Made by a program: the position numbers and the translations under genes. This document shows, piece by piece, positions 4,416-10,329 of a DNA stretch of 10,742 nt. Source of the DNA: an uncultured bacterium. GTDB lineage: Bacteria; Patescibacteriota; Patescibacteriia; CAIQCM01. Within the stretch, counting starts at the first letter, position 1. The number at the start of each line of letters is the position of its first letter. Under the pieces are notes generated by a model. The model searched no databases. It was not told the DNA's origin and saw only the letters and a program-made list of their open reading frames with translations. The stretch lies in NCBI GenBank assembly GCA_903870305.1, contig CAIQCM010000007.1:1-10742 (forward strand), written 5' to 3'.

Positions 4416-6650
4416 ATGTACCTCCAACGTCTCGAGATCCAAGGATTCAAGTCGTTTGCCAACAAAACGACCATTTTGTTTTCCGAACAAGGCGAAGGCG
4501 GCCGCCGCGGCCTTACCTCAATCGTCGGACCCAACGGCTCGGGCAAGTCGAACATCGCCGATGCCATGCGCTGGGTCATGGGCGAACAGTCGTTAAAACA
4601 GCTCCGAGGCAAAAAGAGCGAGGATGTGATCTTCTCCGGCTCGGACAAGCGTTCGAAGATGGGCATGGCCGAGGTCTCGCTATTTCTTAAAAATGAACAC
4701 CCGTCGTCCGCTTCAGCGGGAAGCGAGGATAGTATTGAAACGATCTTAAGCTCGCCCGAGGTCGTGATCACGCGCCGCTTGTTCCGCGATGGAACTTCCG
4801 AATATCTCCTTAACGGCAATCGCGCCCGTCTCGCCGACATCAACCTGCTCTTAGCTAAAGCCAACATCGGCGAACGCGGCTTCACCGTGATCGGCCAAGG
4901 CATGATCGACCAGTTTCTTTTTCTCTCCCCCGAGGAGCGCAAAGAAGCGATCGATGAGGCCGCCGGCATCCGCCACTTGCAGATCAAGAAGAACGAGGCC
5001 GAACGCAAGCTCGAGGCGACGCGCGAAAATTTGCGCGAAGCCGAGATCTTGCTCGCCGAACTCGAGCCGCGCCTGCGTTCGCTCTCGCGCCAGGTAAAAC
5101 GGTTGAGCGAACGCGAAGCGCTTGAAGGCGAACTTAAAGCGCTGCAGTCAAAGCACTACGGTTCGCTGTATCGGTCCATTCATCACGAGGCGCAGGGACT
5201 GAAGCGCTCGGCATCGCAAGCCGAAAAAGCCGTCGCCGACAAAGAGGTTGACCTGCGCGCCATTCAAACAAAATTGAACACGCTTGAAAAGACCGAGACC
5301 TCGTCGTCGTCGCTTTTGGATTTTCAAAAAGAGCTCGAGCCCCTGCACGCCGAACGCCAGCGCTTGCGCGACCGCGCTTTCGAGATCCGGGTCGCTGCCG
5401 AGCGCACGAAAAATGCCCAACTCCCCATGGCCGCAGTCATCGCCGGGATCGAGTCGATCCAGGCCGATGAGCAAGGACTTCTTTCAAAAATAAAGAATGC
5501 CACCACGCTCGAAGAACTCGAGTCGATTAAAGCCGCGGCAACGGCGCTCGACGCGCGCATTGCCGAACTCCTGGGAACGATCAGAGGCGAAACGCGCAAT
5601 AAGGAGAACGAGAAGAACTTGGCCGAAGTGGAGCGCGGCATCAACGAGGTTAATGCCAAGATCAACACCGTTCAAGAAAAGATCACCGCGGCCGGCAAGG
5701 GCGAGCGCGAGCAAAAATCCGCATTCTTCGCCTTGCAGCGCGAATACCAGAACTTGCTCGAAATCGTCACACGTTTGCGCTCCGACCTTGGCGAACGGCG
5801 CATTGCGCTGGCCAAGACCGAACAGCGTCTTGAGGATCTTGAGTCCGAGATCAAAGCCGAAATGCAGTTGAGCGATCTCGCTCCCCTGCTTGAGGGCGCT
5901 GCGGCCGAAGTCACGCCAGGTACCGAGAGCTCCGAGGAGGCATACCGCCACATTCAGCGCCTCAAGCAGCAGCTCGCGGCCATCGGCGGCATCGATACGG
6001 AGGTGGTGCGCGAACACACCGAAACCGCCTCGCGTTATGAAACGTTAAAAACGCAATACGACGACCTTATTTCCGCCGAAGGAAAACTGCTCGAACTCGG
6101 CAAAGAGCTCGACGAAACGATCGGCCGCGCTTTCCACGAGGCGTTCAAAAAGATCAGCGTTGAGTTTGAGAAGTTCTTCCGCGTCCTATTTAACGGCGGC
6201 AACGCGAAACTTATTTATATCGAACCGGAAACAAAAACACTCGAGGTGGCGGAGGGCGAGGATCCGGAAAATGCCAAAACATTTACAACCAAACCCGGCG
6301 TCGAAATTGTCGCGCAACCCCCAGGCAAGCGTGTTAAGAGCATAAACGTCCTCTCCGGCGGCGAACGCGCGCTGACAGCGATCGCGTTAATTTCCGCGAT
6401 CATCGCGGTGAACCCCTCTCCGTTCGTTGTCTTGGACGAAGTCGATGCCGCGTTAGACGAAGCCAACTCCGTCCGCTTCGCCGACATCGTCTTCGAGTTG
6501 ACCGGCAAAACACAATTTATCGTCGTCACCCACAACCGCTACACCATGGAGCGCGCCGGCATGATCTACGGGGTGACCATGGGCGACGACGCCGTGTCAA
6601 AGATTTTATCGATCAAATTGGAAGAAGCCGTCGTCAGATCGACGAAGTAA
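4416..6650 (+). CDS. smc: SMC-type chromosome structural maintenance ATPase, short and hinge-less
   Basis: SMC proteins compact and segregate chromosomes as dimers with ABC-type ATPase heads. Both half-heads are present. The N-half has MYLQRLEIQGFKSF and Walker A GPNGSGKS (38-45), followed by the family block MRWVMGEQ..LRG, DVIFSG (51-75) and VIGQGMIDQFL..PEERKEAIDEAAGI (158-185). The C-half has signature LSGGERALTAIAL (646-658), Walker B FVVLDEVDAALDEAN (670-684) and the H-loop His706 in VVTHNRYTM. Residues about 190-335 and 400-590 are coiled coil. Between them (about 336-400) there is no globular hinge with its glycines, only helical, charged sequence. Full bacterial SMC is near 1150-1200 residues, so the hinge and much of each arm are missing while the frame is intact. 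An SbcC/RecN/RecF identity is less likely given the head motifs. There is no Shine-Dalgarno site; a dispersed repeat follows directly. Confidence 0.93.
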   Translation: MYLQRLEIQGFKSFANKTTILFSEQGEGGRRGLTSIVGPNGSGKSNIADAMRWVMGEQSLKQLRGKKSEDVIFSGSDKRSKMGMAEVSLFLKNEHPSSASAGSEDSIETILSSPEVVITRRLFRDGTSEYLLNGNRARLADINLLLAKANIGERGFTVIGQGMIDQFLFLSPEERKEAIDEAAGIRHLQIKKNEAERKLEATRENLREAEILLAELEPRLRSLSRQVKRLSEREALEGELKALQSKHYGSLYRSIHHEAQGLKRSASQAEKAVADKEVDLRAIQTKLNTLEKTETSSSSLLDFQKELEPLHAERQRLRDRAFEIRVAAERTKNAQLPMAAVIAGIESIQADEQGLLSKIKNATTLEELESIKAAATALDARIAELLGTIRGETRNKENEKNLAEVERGINEVNAKINTVQEKITAAGKGEREQKSAFFALQREYQNLLEIVTRLRSDLGERRIALAKTEQRLEDLESEIKAEMQLSDLAPLLEGAAAEVTPGTESSEEAYRHIQRLKQQLAAIGGIDTEVVREHTETASRYETLKTQYDDLISAEGKLLELGKELDETIGRAFHEAFKKISVEFEKFFRVLFNGGNAKLIYIEPETKTLEVAEGEDPENAKTFTTKPGVEIVAQPPGKRVKSINVLSGGERALTAIALISAIIAVNPSPFVVLDEVDAALDEANSVRFADIVFELTGKTQFIVVTHNRYTMERAGMIYGVTMGDDAVSKILSIKLEEAVVRSTK

Positions 6651-6659
6651 CAACTAACC

Positions 6660-6790
6660 CGTCATTGCGAGGAGCGAGCGCACGAGCGACGCGGCCTGTG
6701 CCCCGAGGGGTACAATCCCCTCGGAACATCACCATGGTAGCTAAATTCACGAGATTGCCGCGCTCGGCTGCGGCCTCGCTCGCAATGACG
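6660..6790. mobile_element. Dispersed palindromic element, copy A (131 bp)
   Basis: The copy begins CGTCATTGCGAGGAG and ends CTCGCAATGACG, terminal inverted repeats of about 12 bp. Its core carries GG-A-CATCACCATGGTAGCTAAATTCACGAGATTGCCGCG-like sequence in common with copies at 8137 and 8706. It differs from them by about 20 extra bases that make a perfect 8-bp hairpin, CCGAGGGG/CCCCTCGG (6703-6724). It fills the gap between smc and the HIT gene, ending 7 bases before the HIT start codon. Open frames across it are products of the palindrome. Confidence 0.85.
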
Positions 6791-6797
6791 GTAATTT

Positions 6798-7217
6798 ATG
6801 CCCTGCCCGTTTTGTAACATCGCTGAAACGAAATACCGCCTACTTGAAGAAGGCGACGATTTTATCGTCATCTTAAGCAACCCGCGCTTAATGCCCGGAC
6901 ATACATTGGTGATCCCAAAGCGCCACATTCTCAAGCCGCCGGAAATGTCCGCTACAGAAAGAAAGAACGTTTTTAACGCGATCCTCAAATGGCAAGACAA
7001 AATAACTGACGCATTTTCTACCGGTTGCGATGTTCGACAAAATTTCCGGCCGTTCCTTAAAGAGAGCCCCATCAAAGTCAATCATGTCCACTACCACCTT
7101 ATCCCGCGAGAATTTGAAGACAAGCATTATTATATCGTGGACAAGAACGCGCAAACGCTTTTTGAACCGCTCTCCGAGGAAGAAAGAATAAAGATTGAAG
7201 GGATATATTTGAAATAA
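6798..7217 (+). CDS. HIT family nucleotide hydrolase/transferase
   Basis: This is a 139-residue histidine triad protein. HIT proteins hydrolyse or transfer nucleotidyl groups, cleaving alpha-phosphate bonds of adenosine or diadenosine compounds, through a His intermediate. The triad is HVHYH at 96-100 followed by LIPR, with the central or last His as nucleophile position. PCPFC at 2-6 is the N-terminal cysteine pair common in HIT proteins, which can bind zinc with a later His. NPRLMPGHTLVIPKRH (28-43) is the other conserved block. The C-terminal tail after residue 105 is not diagnostic of a subfamily; the true substrate is unknown. The ATG at 6798 is supported by the CPFC start; no Shine-Dalgarno site is seen, and a palindromic repeat ends 7 bases upstream. 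It may be co-transcribed with smc. Confidence 0.92.
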   Translation: MPCPFCNIAETKYRLLEEGDDFIVILSNPRLMPGHTLVIPKRHILKPPEMSATERKNVFNAILKWQDKITDAFSTGCDVRQNFRPFLKESPIKVNHVHYHLIPREFEDKHYYIVDKNAQTLFEPLSEEERIKIEGIYLK

Positions 7218-7269
7218 AAAAATCCGCCCCGGCCAAGAGAGCCGGCGAAGCGGATTCTTGGTTGGGCGG
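7212..7269 (-). terminator. Intrinsic terminator, first copy of a 58-bp exact repeat
   Basis: On the - strand AATCCGC (7256-7250) pairs with GCGGATT (7227-7221), with an inner CCGGC/GCCGG, followed by TTTTTTATTT. It stops the gene at 7279-7494. The whole 58 bases are identical to 7670-7727. It also overlaps the last codons of the converging HIT gene. Confidence 0.85.
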
Positions 7270-7278
7270 TTGTGGAAG

Positions 7279-7494
7279 CTACTTCCACTGATCGCCGTAC
7301 TCGACCTGCTTTTCGGTGAAGTCAGCGTGGCCAAGTGCCTCTTTAAACGAATGCCGCGTGGGCCGATTCATGATCACCAAGCGACCAGGCATACGACCCA
7401 ACGATTCGATTTCGACCTGGCACTTGTATGTGAGCGCCGACCTCTCCACTTGCGACCAGACACCATTTTTTCTATCCAGAACCGTAACCTTCAT
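7279..7494 (-). CDS. Small protein of unknown function (71 aa)
   Basis: I do not recognise this protein. It begins MKVTVLDRKNGVW and ends VEYGDQWK, has no signal peptide or membrane segment, one Cys, and looks like a small soluble alpha/beta protein. The ATG at 7494 was chosen because AAGGAG lies 6-7 bases upstream and a strong promoter precedes it; a longer frame reaching 7605 would run across the promoter and a repeat fragment and is rejected. Residues from about 5 on (L..KN..W...ER, then RLVI..RP..HS, H.DFT) line up with the small protein at 7729-8007 with only one gap needed, so the two may be paralogues. Both end in the same 58-bp terminator. With promoter, ribosome binding site and terminator it is a complete single-gene unit. 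Confidence 0.75.
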   Translation of the reverse strand: MKVTVLDRKNGVWSQVERSALTYKCQVEIESLGRMPGRLVIMNRPTRHSFKEALGHADFTEKQVEYGDQWK

Positions 7495-7545
7495 GGCTAT
7501 CTCCTTTTCTGCTTTGTCTGAACCGAAACATGACAACCTGTGCCG

Positions 7546-7574
7546 TTTATACGATAAAAACAGCCGATTGTCAA
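7546..7574 (-). promoter_or_regulatory. Strong promoter of the 71-aa gene
   Basis: On the - strand TTGACA (7574-7569), a 17-bp spacer and TATAAA (7551-7546): the best match to the sigma-70 consensus in the window. The leader is about 45 nt and contains AAGGAG before the ATG at 7494. Confidence 0.75.
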
Positions 7575-7581
7575 CCCCCCA

Positions 7582-7645
7582 CCGCTGCGAGGAGGCCGAA
7601 GTCATCGAAGCAATCTCCCCATCAAATTATCGAAGCATACAAATC
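7582..7645 (-). pseudogene. Remnant of a GIY-YIG element: gene end plus repeat end
   Basis: On the - strand 7645-7620 reads GATTTGTATGCTTCGATAATTTGA, that is D-L-Y-A-S-I-I-stop. This matches the last residues and stop of the intact GIY-YIG gene at 8323-8616 (D-L-Y-P-S-I-I-stop). It is followed, as at the intact gene, by a repeat end: GATTGCTTCGATGACTTCGGCCTCCTCGC at 7616-7586. The rest of the gene and the other repeat end are missing. Confidence 0.6.
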
Positions 7646-7669
7646 CCGCCATTCGAGATTTTGTTTTTC

Positions 7670-7727
7670 AAATAAAAAAATCCGCCCCGGCCAAGAGAGC
7701 CGGCGAAGCGGATTCTTGGTTGGGCGG
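7670..7727 (-). terminator. Intrinsic terminator, second copy of the 58-bp exact repeat
   Basis: The same AATCCGC/GCGGATT stem with an inner CCGGC/GCCGG and TTTTTTTATTT tail as at 7212-7269, base for base over 58 bp. It stops the gene at 7729-8007. Perfect identity against strongly diverged coding regions points to recent copying or gene conversion of the terminator. Confidence 0.85.
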
Positions 7728-7728
7728 A

Positions 7729-8007
7729 CTAGGACGCAGTGCTCGAAACAGGATGCCTGAACCAGGCGGGCAGTTCACGGTCAATCGTGAAATTATTGTG
7801 CATTACCACTTTCGCGATTGAGGGCGCGCGCGGCGTCCCCGAAACGACGATGAGGTTCGGCTCGACCGGCGAATCCACCACGCAAACGCCGGCGCGTCGA
7901 AGGAGGTTCTTCTCAATGAGCGTCCACGGCGCATTCAGTTTTTTGAGAGCGCTGTAGCCGGAAGGGATCGATGGAACACGTTCTTGGTCTTGATCTGCTG
8001 TCTGCAT
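7729..8007 (-). CDS. Small protein of unknown function (92 aa)
   Basis: No family is recognised. The protein starts MQTADQDQERVPSIPSGYSALKKLNAPW, has no signal peptide, one Cys (V-C-V-V) and a beta-rich middle (PNLIVVSGTPRAPSIAKVVMHNNFT). The ATG at 8007 is preceded by AAGGAG at 8-9 bases, a good ribosome binding site. From LKKLNAPW onward it can be aligned with the 71-aa protein at 7279-7494 (W at the same place, E-K/E-R, LIV/LVI, T-P-R/R-P-T, H.NFT/H.DFT). The similarity is weak but ungapped except at one position, and both genes share strand, layout and an identical terminator. A tandem duplication is a reasonable explanation. Pro-rich N- and C-terminal ends are extra relative to the smaller protein. 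Confidence 0.75.
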   Translation of the reverse strand: MQTADQDQERVPSIPSGYSALKKLNAPWTLIEKNLLRRAGVCVVDSPVEPNLIVVSGTPRAPSIAKVVMHNNFTIDRELPAWFRHPVSSTAS

Positions 8008-8043
8008 TCGTTATTCTCCTTACTCCGAAAATGGAGCTATCAC

Positions 8044-8072
8044 AGTTAATCATAAAATATTGCGCGCGTCAA
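8044..8072 (-). promoter_or_regulatory. Probable promoter of the 92-aa gene
   Basis: On the - strand TTGACG (8072-8067), 17-bp spacer, TTAACT (8049-8044), giving a leader of about 35 nt with AAGGAG before the ATG at 8007. The -10 box is weak. Confidence 0.45.
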
Positions 8073-8091
8073 CTGGCATAGCGCGTCGTGA

Positions 8092-8127
8092 GAGAGGCGA
8101 TCGTCTTCATCAAATTATCGAAGCGAC
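8092..8127 (-). pseudogene. Second remnant of a GIY-YIG element end
   Basis: On the - strand the bases around 8130-8109 read ATTGTCGCTTCGATAATTTGATG, giving I-V-A-S-I-I-stop, like the end of the intact GIY-YIG protein (L-Y-P-S-I-I-stop). What follows (AAGACGATCGCCTCTCTC) resembles a decayed repeat end. It directly abuts element copy B. Confidence 0.45.
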
Positions 8128-8136
8128 AATAAACAA

Positions 8137-8247
8137 CGTCATTGCGAGGAGGCCGAAGCCGACGAAGCAATCCCTTAGGAATATCACCATGGTTGCTAAA
8201 TTCACTAGATTGCCGCGTCGCTCGTGCGCTCACTCCTCGCAATGACG
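8137..8247. mobile_element. Dispersed palindromic element, copy B (111 bp)
   Basis: It starts CGTCATTGCGAGGAGGCCG and ends CTCCTCGCAATGACG. The left part reads GAAGCCGACGAAGCAATCCC, the core GGAATATCACCATGG and TTGCTAAATTCAC, the right part AGATTGCCGCGTCGCTCG. The inverted ends and the shared core with copies A and E mark it as a short, non-coding, MITE-like element. Confidence 0.85.
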
Positions 8248-8277
8248 GATGTGTTGATGAAGCGCTTCGTTACTAAT

Positions 8278-8678
8278 CGTCATTGCGAGGAGGCCCGATG
8301 GCCGACGCGGCAATCCCTATCATCAAATTATTGAAGGATATAAATCAACCCAAGCCGAATTTATTTTTTCTATAAGCGCAATCTTTTTTGCCCTCGACCC
8401 CGCCTTGATCTGCTTCTCGCGCAATATCGCCCCTTCGGCGCTCGGACTTACTTCGTAGTAAACCAACTTATCGACATTATATCTTTTGGTAAAACCGTCA
8501 ACCAAATGCTCTTTATGTTCGTAAACGCGCTTGGGCAGATTACTGGTTACGCCGGTATATAAAACCTTATTACTCACGTTAGTCATTATGTAGACGCAGA
8601 AGAGTTTTTCGGACATATGCTTTCTATCATCGTGGGTGCTGGCTTCATGAGATTGCTTCGCTAGTGCTCGCAATGACG
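8278..8678 (-). mobile_element. Composite element: repeat ends flanking a GIY-YIG gene (401 bp)
   Basis: One repeat end lies at 8278-8318 (CGTCATTGCGAGGAGG to GACGCGGCAATCCC) and the inverse end at 8645-8678 (ATGAGATTGCTTCG to GCTCGCAATGACG). In the short copies these two ends are joined by about 38 bp of core; here that core is absent and a GIY-YIG gene sits in its place, with about 25 bp on its 5' side and 4 bp on its 3' side. This is the layout expected of a larger, gene-carrying version of the short elements. Confidence 0.65.
8323..8616 (-). CDS. Small GIY-YIG family nuclease
   Basis: This is a 97-residue single-domain GIY-YIG protein of the kind found alone in many bacterial genomes (COG2827-like). 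The GIY and YIG motifs are VYI (8-10) and YTG (20-22). The catalytic Arg is R30 in NLPKRVYEHK, the metal-binding Glu is E68 in ILREKQIKAGSRAKK, and the conserved Asn is N86 in KINSAW. The family cuts DNA with one metal ion; the natural role of these stand-alone copies is not known. The ATG at 8616 was chosen: a frame extension to 8673 uses TTG and lies within the palindromic repeat end. AGAAAG upstream is a poor ribosome binding site. The gene lies exactly between two inverted repeat ends, and two other sites in the window keep only its last codons, which points to a mobile or mobilised gene. Confidence 0.9.
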   Translation of the reverse strand: MSEKLFCVYIMTNVSNKVLYTGVTSNLPKRVYEHKEHLVDGFTKRYNVDKLVYYEVSPSAEGAILREKQIKAGSRAKKIALIEKINSAWVDLYPSII

Positions 8679-8705
8679 ATAATTGATGAGGCGCCTCGCT
8701 CTAAC

Positions 8706-8818
8706 CGTCATTGCGAGGAGGCCGAAGCCGACGAAGCAATCCCGTGGGAATATCACCGTGGTTGCTAAATTCACGAGATTGCCGCGTCGCTCGTTTCGAC
8801 TCGCTCCTCGCATTGACA
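8706..8818. mobile_element. Dispersed palindromic element, copy E (113 bp)
   Basis: The order of parts is the same as in copy B: CGTCATTGCGAGGAGGCCG, GACGAAGCAATCCC, GGAATATCACCGTGG, TTGCTAAATTCACGAGATTGCCGCG. It ends CTCCTCGCATTGACAG, where the right end has two base changes compared with the left end. Confidence 0.85.
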
Positions 8819-8845
8819 GAGTGCTGATGACGCTTCGTGCTATAC

Positions 8846-8890
8846 CGATGAGATTGCCGCGCTCGGCTGCGGCCTCGCTCGCAATGACGG
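8846..8890. repeat. Solitary right end of the palindromic element (copy F)
   Basis: GATGAGATTGCCGCGCTCGG followed by CTGCGGCCTCGCTCGCAATGACGG is the right half of the element family, nearly identical to the right half of copy A (6751-6791). No left half lies beside it. The internal GCCGC/GCGGC pairing makes a hairpin 36 bases behind the malic enzyme stop and may double as its transcription stop. Confidence 0.7.
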
Positions 8891-8925
8891 TGGAGTCGTT
8901 GGGGCGACGTGCCACGAGCTATGCA

Positions 8926-10068
8926 CTACCTCGCGCTCTTCACCGCCTCGGCAACCACCGACGCGACGCGCTTGTCGAGCGGGTCGGGAATAATGCAGTC
9001 GGCCGTTGGCGTGCCGACGTAGGCGGCAAGCGCCTTGGCCGCGGCGAGTTTCATTTCGACCGTGATTTTTTTTATTTTCGCGTCGATCGCGCCGCGGAAC
9101 AAGCCGGGGAAGACCAAAAGATTATTAACTTGATTGGCAAAGTCGGAGCGGCCGGTGGCGACCACGGCGGCGCCGGCGGATTTGGCAATGTCAGGCATTA
9201 TTTCGGGGTTTGGGTTTGCCATCGCAAAAATGATCGGGTCTTTAGCCATTGATTTAATATGATCTGAATTCAACAGATCGGCTTTGGACACGCCAATGAA
9301 AATATCAGCGCCAACCAAAGCATCGGCGAGCGTGCCTTTGGTGTCGCGCTTGTTCGTCCATTCCAAGAAACTCTTTTTAACAGGGTTCAAATCGGCGCGA
9401 GCCGAAGAAATAATGCCGCGCGAATCGCAGAAGGTGATATCGGTCGCGCCATAAGCGCGCAACAGCTTTGCCGACGCCGTACCGGCGGCGCCGGAACCAG
9501 AAAAGACGATCCGCGCGTCTTTAAGATCTCGACCGGTCACCTTGCAAGCATTGATAAGTCCGGCAAGGATCACGATCGCCGTGCCATGTTGATCATCATG
9601 AAAGACCGGAATGTCGAGCGCTTCGATCAAACGCTCTTCAACTTCAAAACAGCGCGGCGCGGAAATGTCTTCGAGGTTAATTCCGCCAAAGACCGGCGCG
9701 ATCCGTTTCACGGTCTCGACGATCTCATCGACATTCTGGGTATCAAGCGCAATAGGAAAAGCATCGAGCCCGCCAAACTCCTTAAAGAGCAGCGCCTTGC
9801 CTTCCATGACCGGAATTGAAGCCAGCGGCCCAATGTTCCCCAAGCCCAACACGGCGCTGCCGTCGGTGACCACCGCGATCGTATGTCCTTTGATCGTAAG
9901 TTCGTATGCCAGCGCCGGATCTTTTGCAATCCTCAAACACGGCTCGGCCACGCCCGGGGTATAGGCGATCGAAAGATCGTCGCGCGTTTCGACTTTGACA
10001 ACCGGCTTAACTTCCAGCTTGCCGCCGTACTTTTTATGCAGTTCGACTGATTTTTCTCCGTAATCCAT
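8926..10068 (-). CDS. Malic enzyme, single-domain, NAD(P)-dependent
   Basis: Malic enzyme oxidatively decarboxylates malate to pyruvate and CO2, reducing NAD+ or NADP+, in the cytosol; it can also supply pyruvate or reducing power in cells with few other routes. From the ATG at 10068 the protein has 380 residues, the size of the short bacterial form without a phosphotransacetylase-like tail. Visible motifs are SIAYTPGVAEPC with the catalytic Tyr (33-44), VVTDGSAVLGLGNIGPLA (67-83), Lys91 in GKALLFKEFGG, the metal ligands in NLEDI (131-135) and FHDDQHGTA (157-164), the Rossmann loop FSGSGAAGTA (189-198), AMANPNPE (282-289) and ATGRSDFANQVNN (304-316). Asp215 after the second strand may favour NAD, but this is weak. 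A six-codon extension would need a TTG start and is less likely. No Shine-Dalgarno site or clear promoter is seen. Confidence 0.96.
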   Translation of the reverse strand: MDYGEKSVELHKKYGGKLEVKPVVKVETRDDLSIAYTPGVAEPCLRIAKDPALAYELTIKGHTIAVVTDGSAVLGLGNIGPLASIPVMEGKALLFKEFGGLDAFPIALDTQNVDEIVETVKRIAPVFGGINLEDISAPRCFEVEERLIEALDIPVFHDDQHGTAIVILAGLINACKVTGRDLKDARIVFSGSGAAGTASAKLLRAYGATDITFCDSRGIISSARADLNPVKKSFLEWTNKRDTKGTLADALVGADIFIGVSKADLLNSDHIKSMAKDPIIFAMANPNPEIMPDIAKSAGAAVVATGRSDFANQVNNLLVFPGLFRGAIDAKIKKITVEMKLAAAKALAAYVGTPTADCIIPDPLDKRVASVVAEAVKSAR

Positions 10069-10143
10069 AGGGCTTATTTGGTTCAAATTTCATTAACTTT
10101 TAGATTTTAAGCTTATCGCTAATTTGTCTATTTTGCCATGATG

Positions 10144-10279
10144 GCTGCCTGTGGGCAGCGACTCGATGCAAATATACTAATTGATACGAATATAACGAAT
10201 GCAATACAAATTCGTAACGTTATTAGTCATATTCGTACAATTCGCATATTAGCATCGAGCCAAGGACGCCGATGCGTCC
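10144..10279. repeat. Three-part foldback between malic enzyme and rpsP
   Basis: A large imperfect palindrome spans 10162-10259: CTCGATGCAAATAT..AATTGATACGAATAT against the inverse of ATATTCGTACAATTCGCATATTAGCATCGAG, with interior repeats of ACGAAT. It is bordered by two compact perfect hairpins, GCTGCC/GGCAGC (10144-10159) and GGACGC/GCGTCC (10264-10279). The whole block sits between two divergent genes, just upstream of the rpsP promoter. No gene is supported here. Confidence 0.75.
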
Positions 10280-10284
10280 CCCAC

Positions 10285-10313
10285 TTGACGATATAAAGCG
10301 AATTCGGTAGTAT
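10285..10313 (+). promoter_or_regulatory. Promoter of rpsP
   Basis: TTGACG (10285-10290), a 17-bp spacer and TAGTAT (10308-10313). Transcription would start near 10320, leaving a leader of about 10 nt without a Shine-Dalgarno site before the ATG at 10330. Confidence 0.65.
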
Positions 10314-10329
10314 TAGCACATAAAACACT

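Noticed and set aside
7495..7605. N-terminal extension of the 71-aa protein
   Set aside because: The extension covers the -10 and -35 boxes and a repeat fragment; the internal ATG at 7494 has the AAGGAG site.
8060..8245. 61-residue + strand frame, and similar frames at 8661-8915 and 6662-7081
   Set aside because: These are translations of the palindromic repeats (IARRPKPTKQS, RHCER, LAMTV type sequence), a well-known source of false proteins.
8617..8673. N-terminal extension of the GIY-YIG protein
   Set aside because: It needs a TTG start inside the repeat end; the ATG at 8616 gives the usual family N-terminus.
8092..8890. CRISPR array
   Set aside because: The repeats are long, diverged and palindromic, with irregular spacing and no uniform spacers; no cas gene is present.
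8683..9252. 189-residue + strand frame
   Set aside because: Its first part is repeat sequence and the rest is antisense to the malic enzyme gene.
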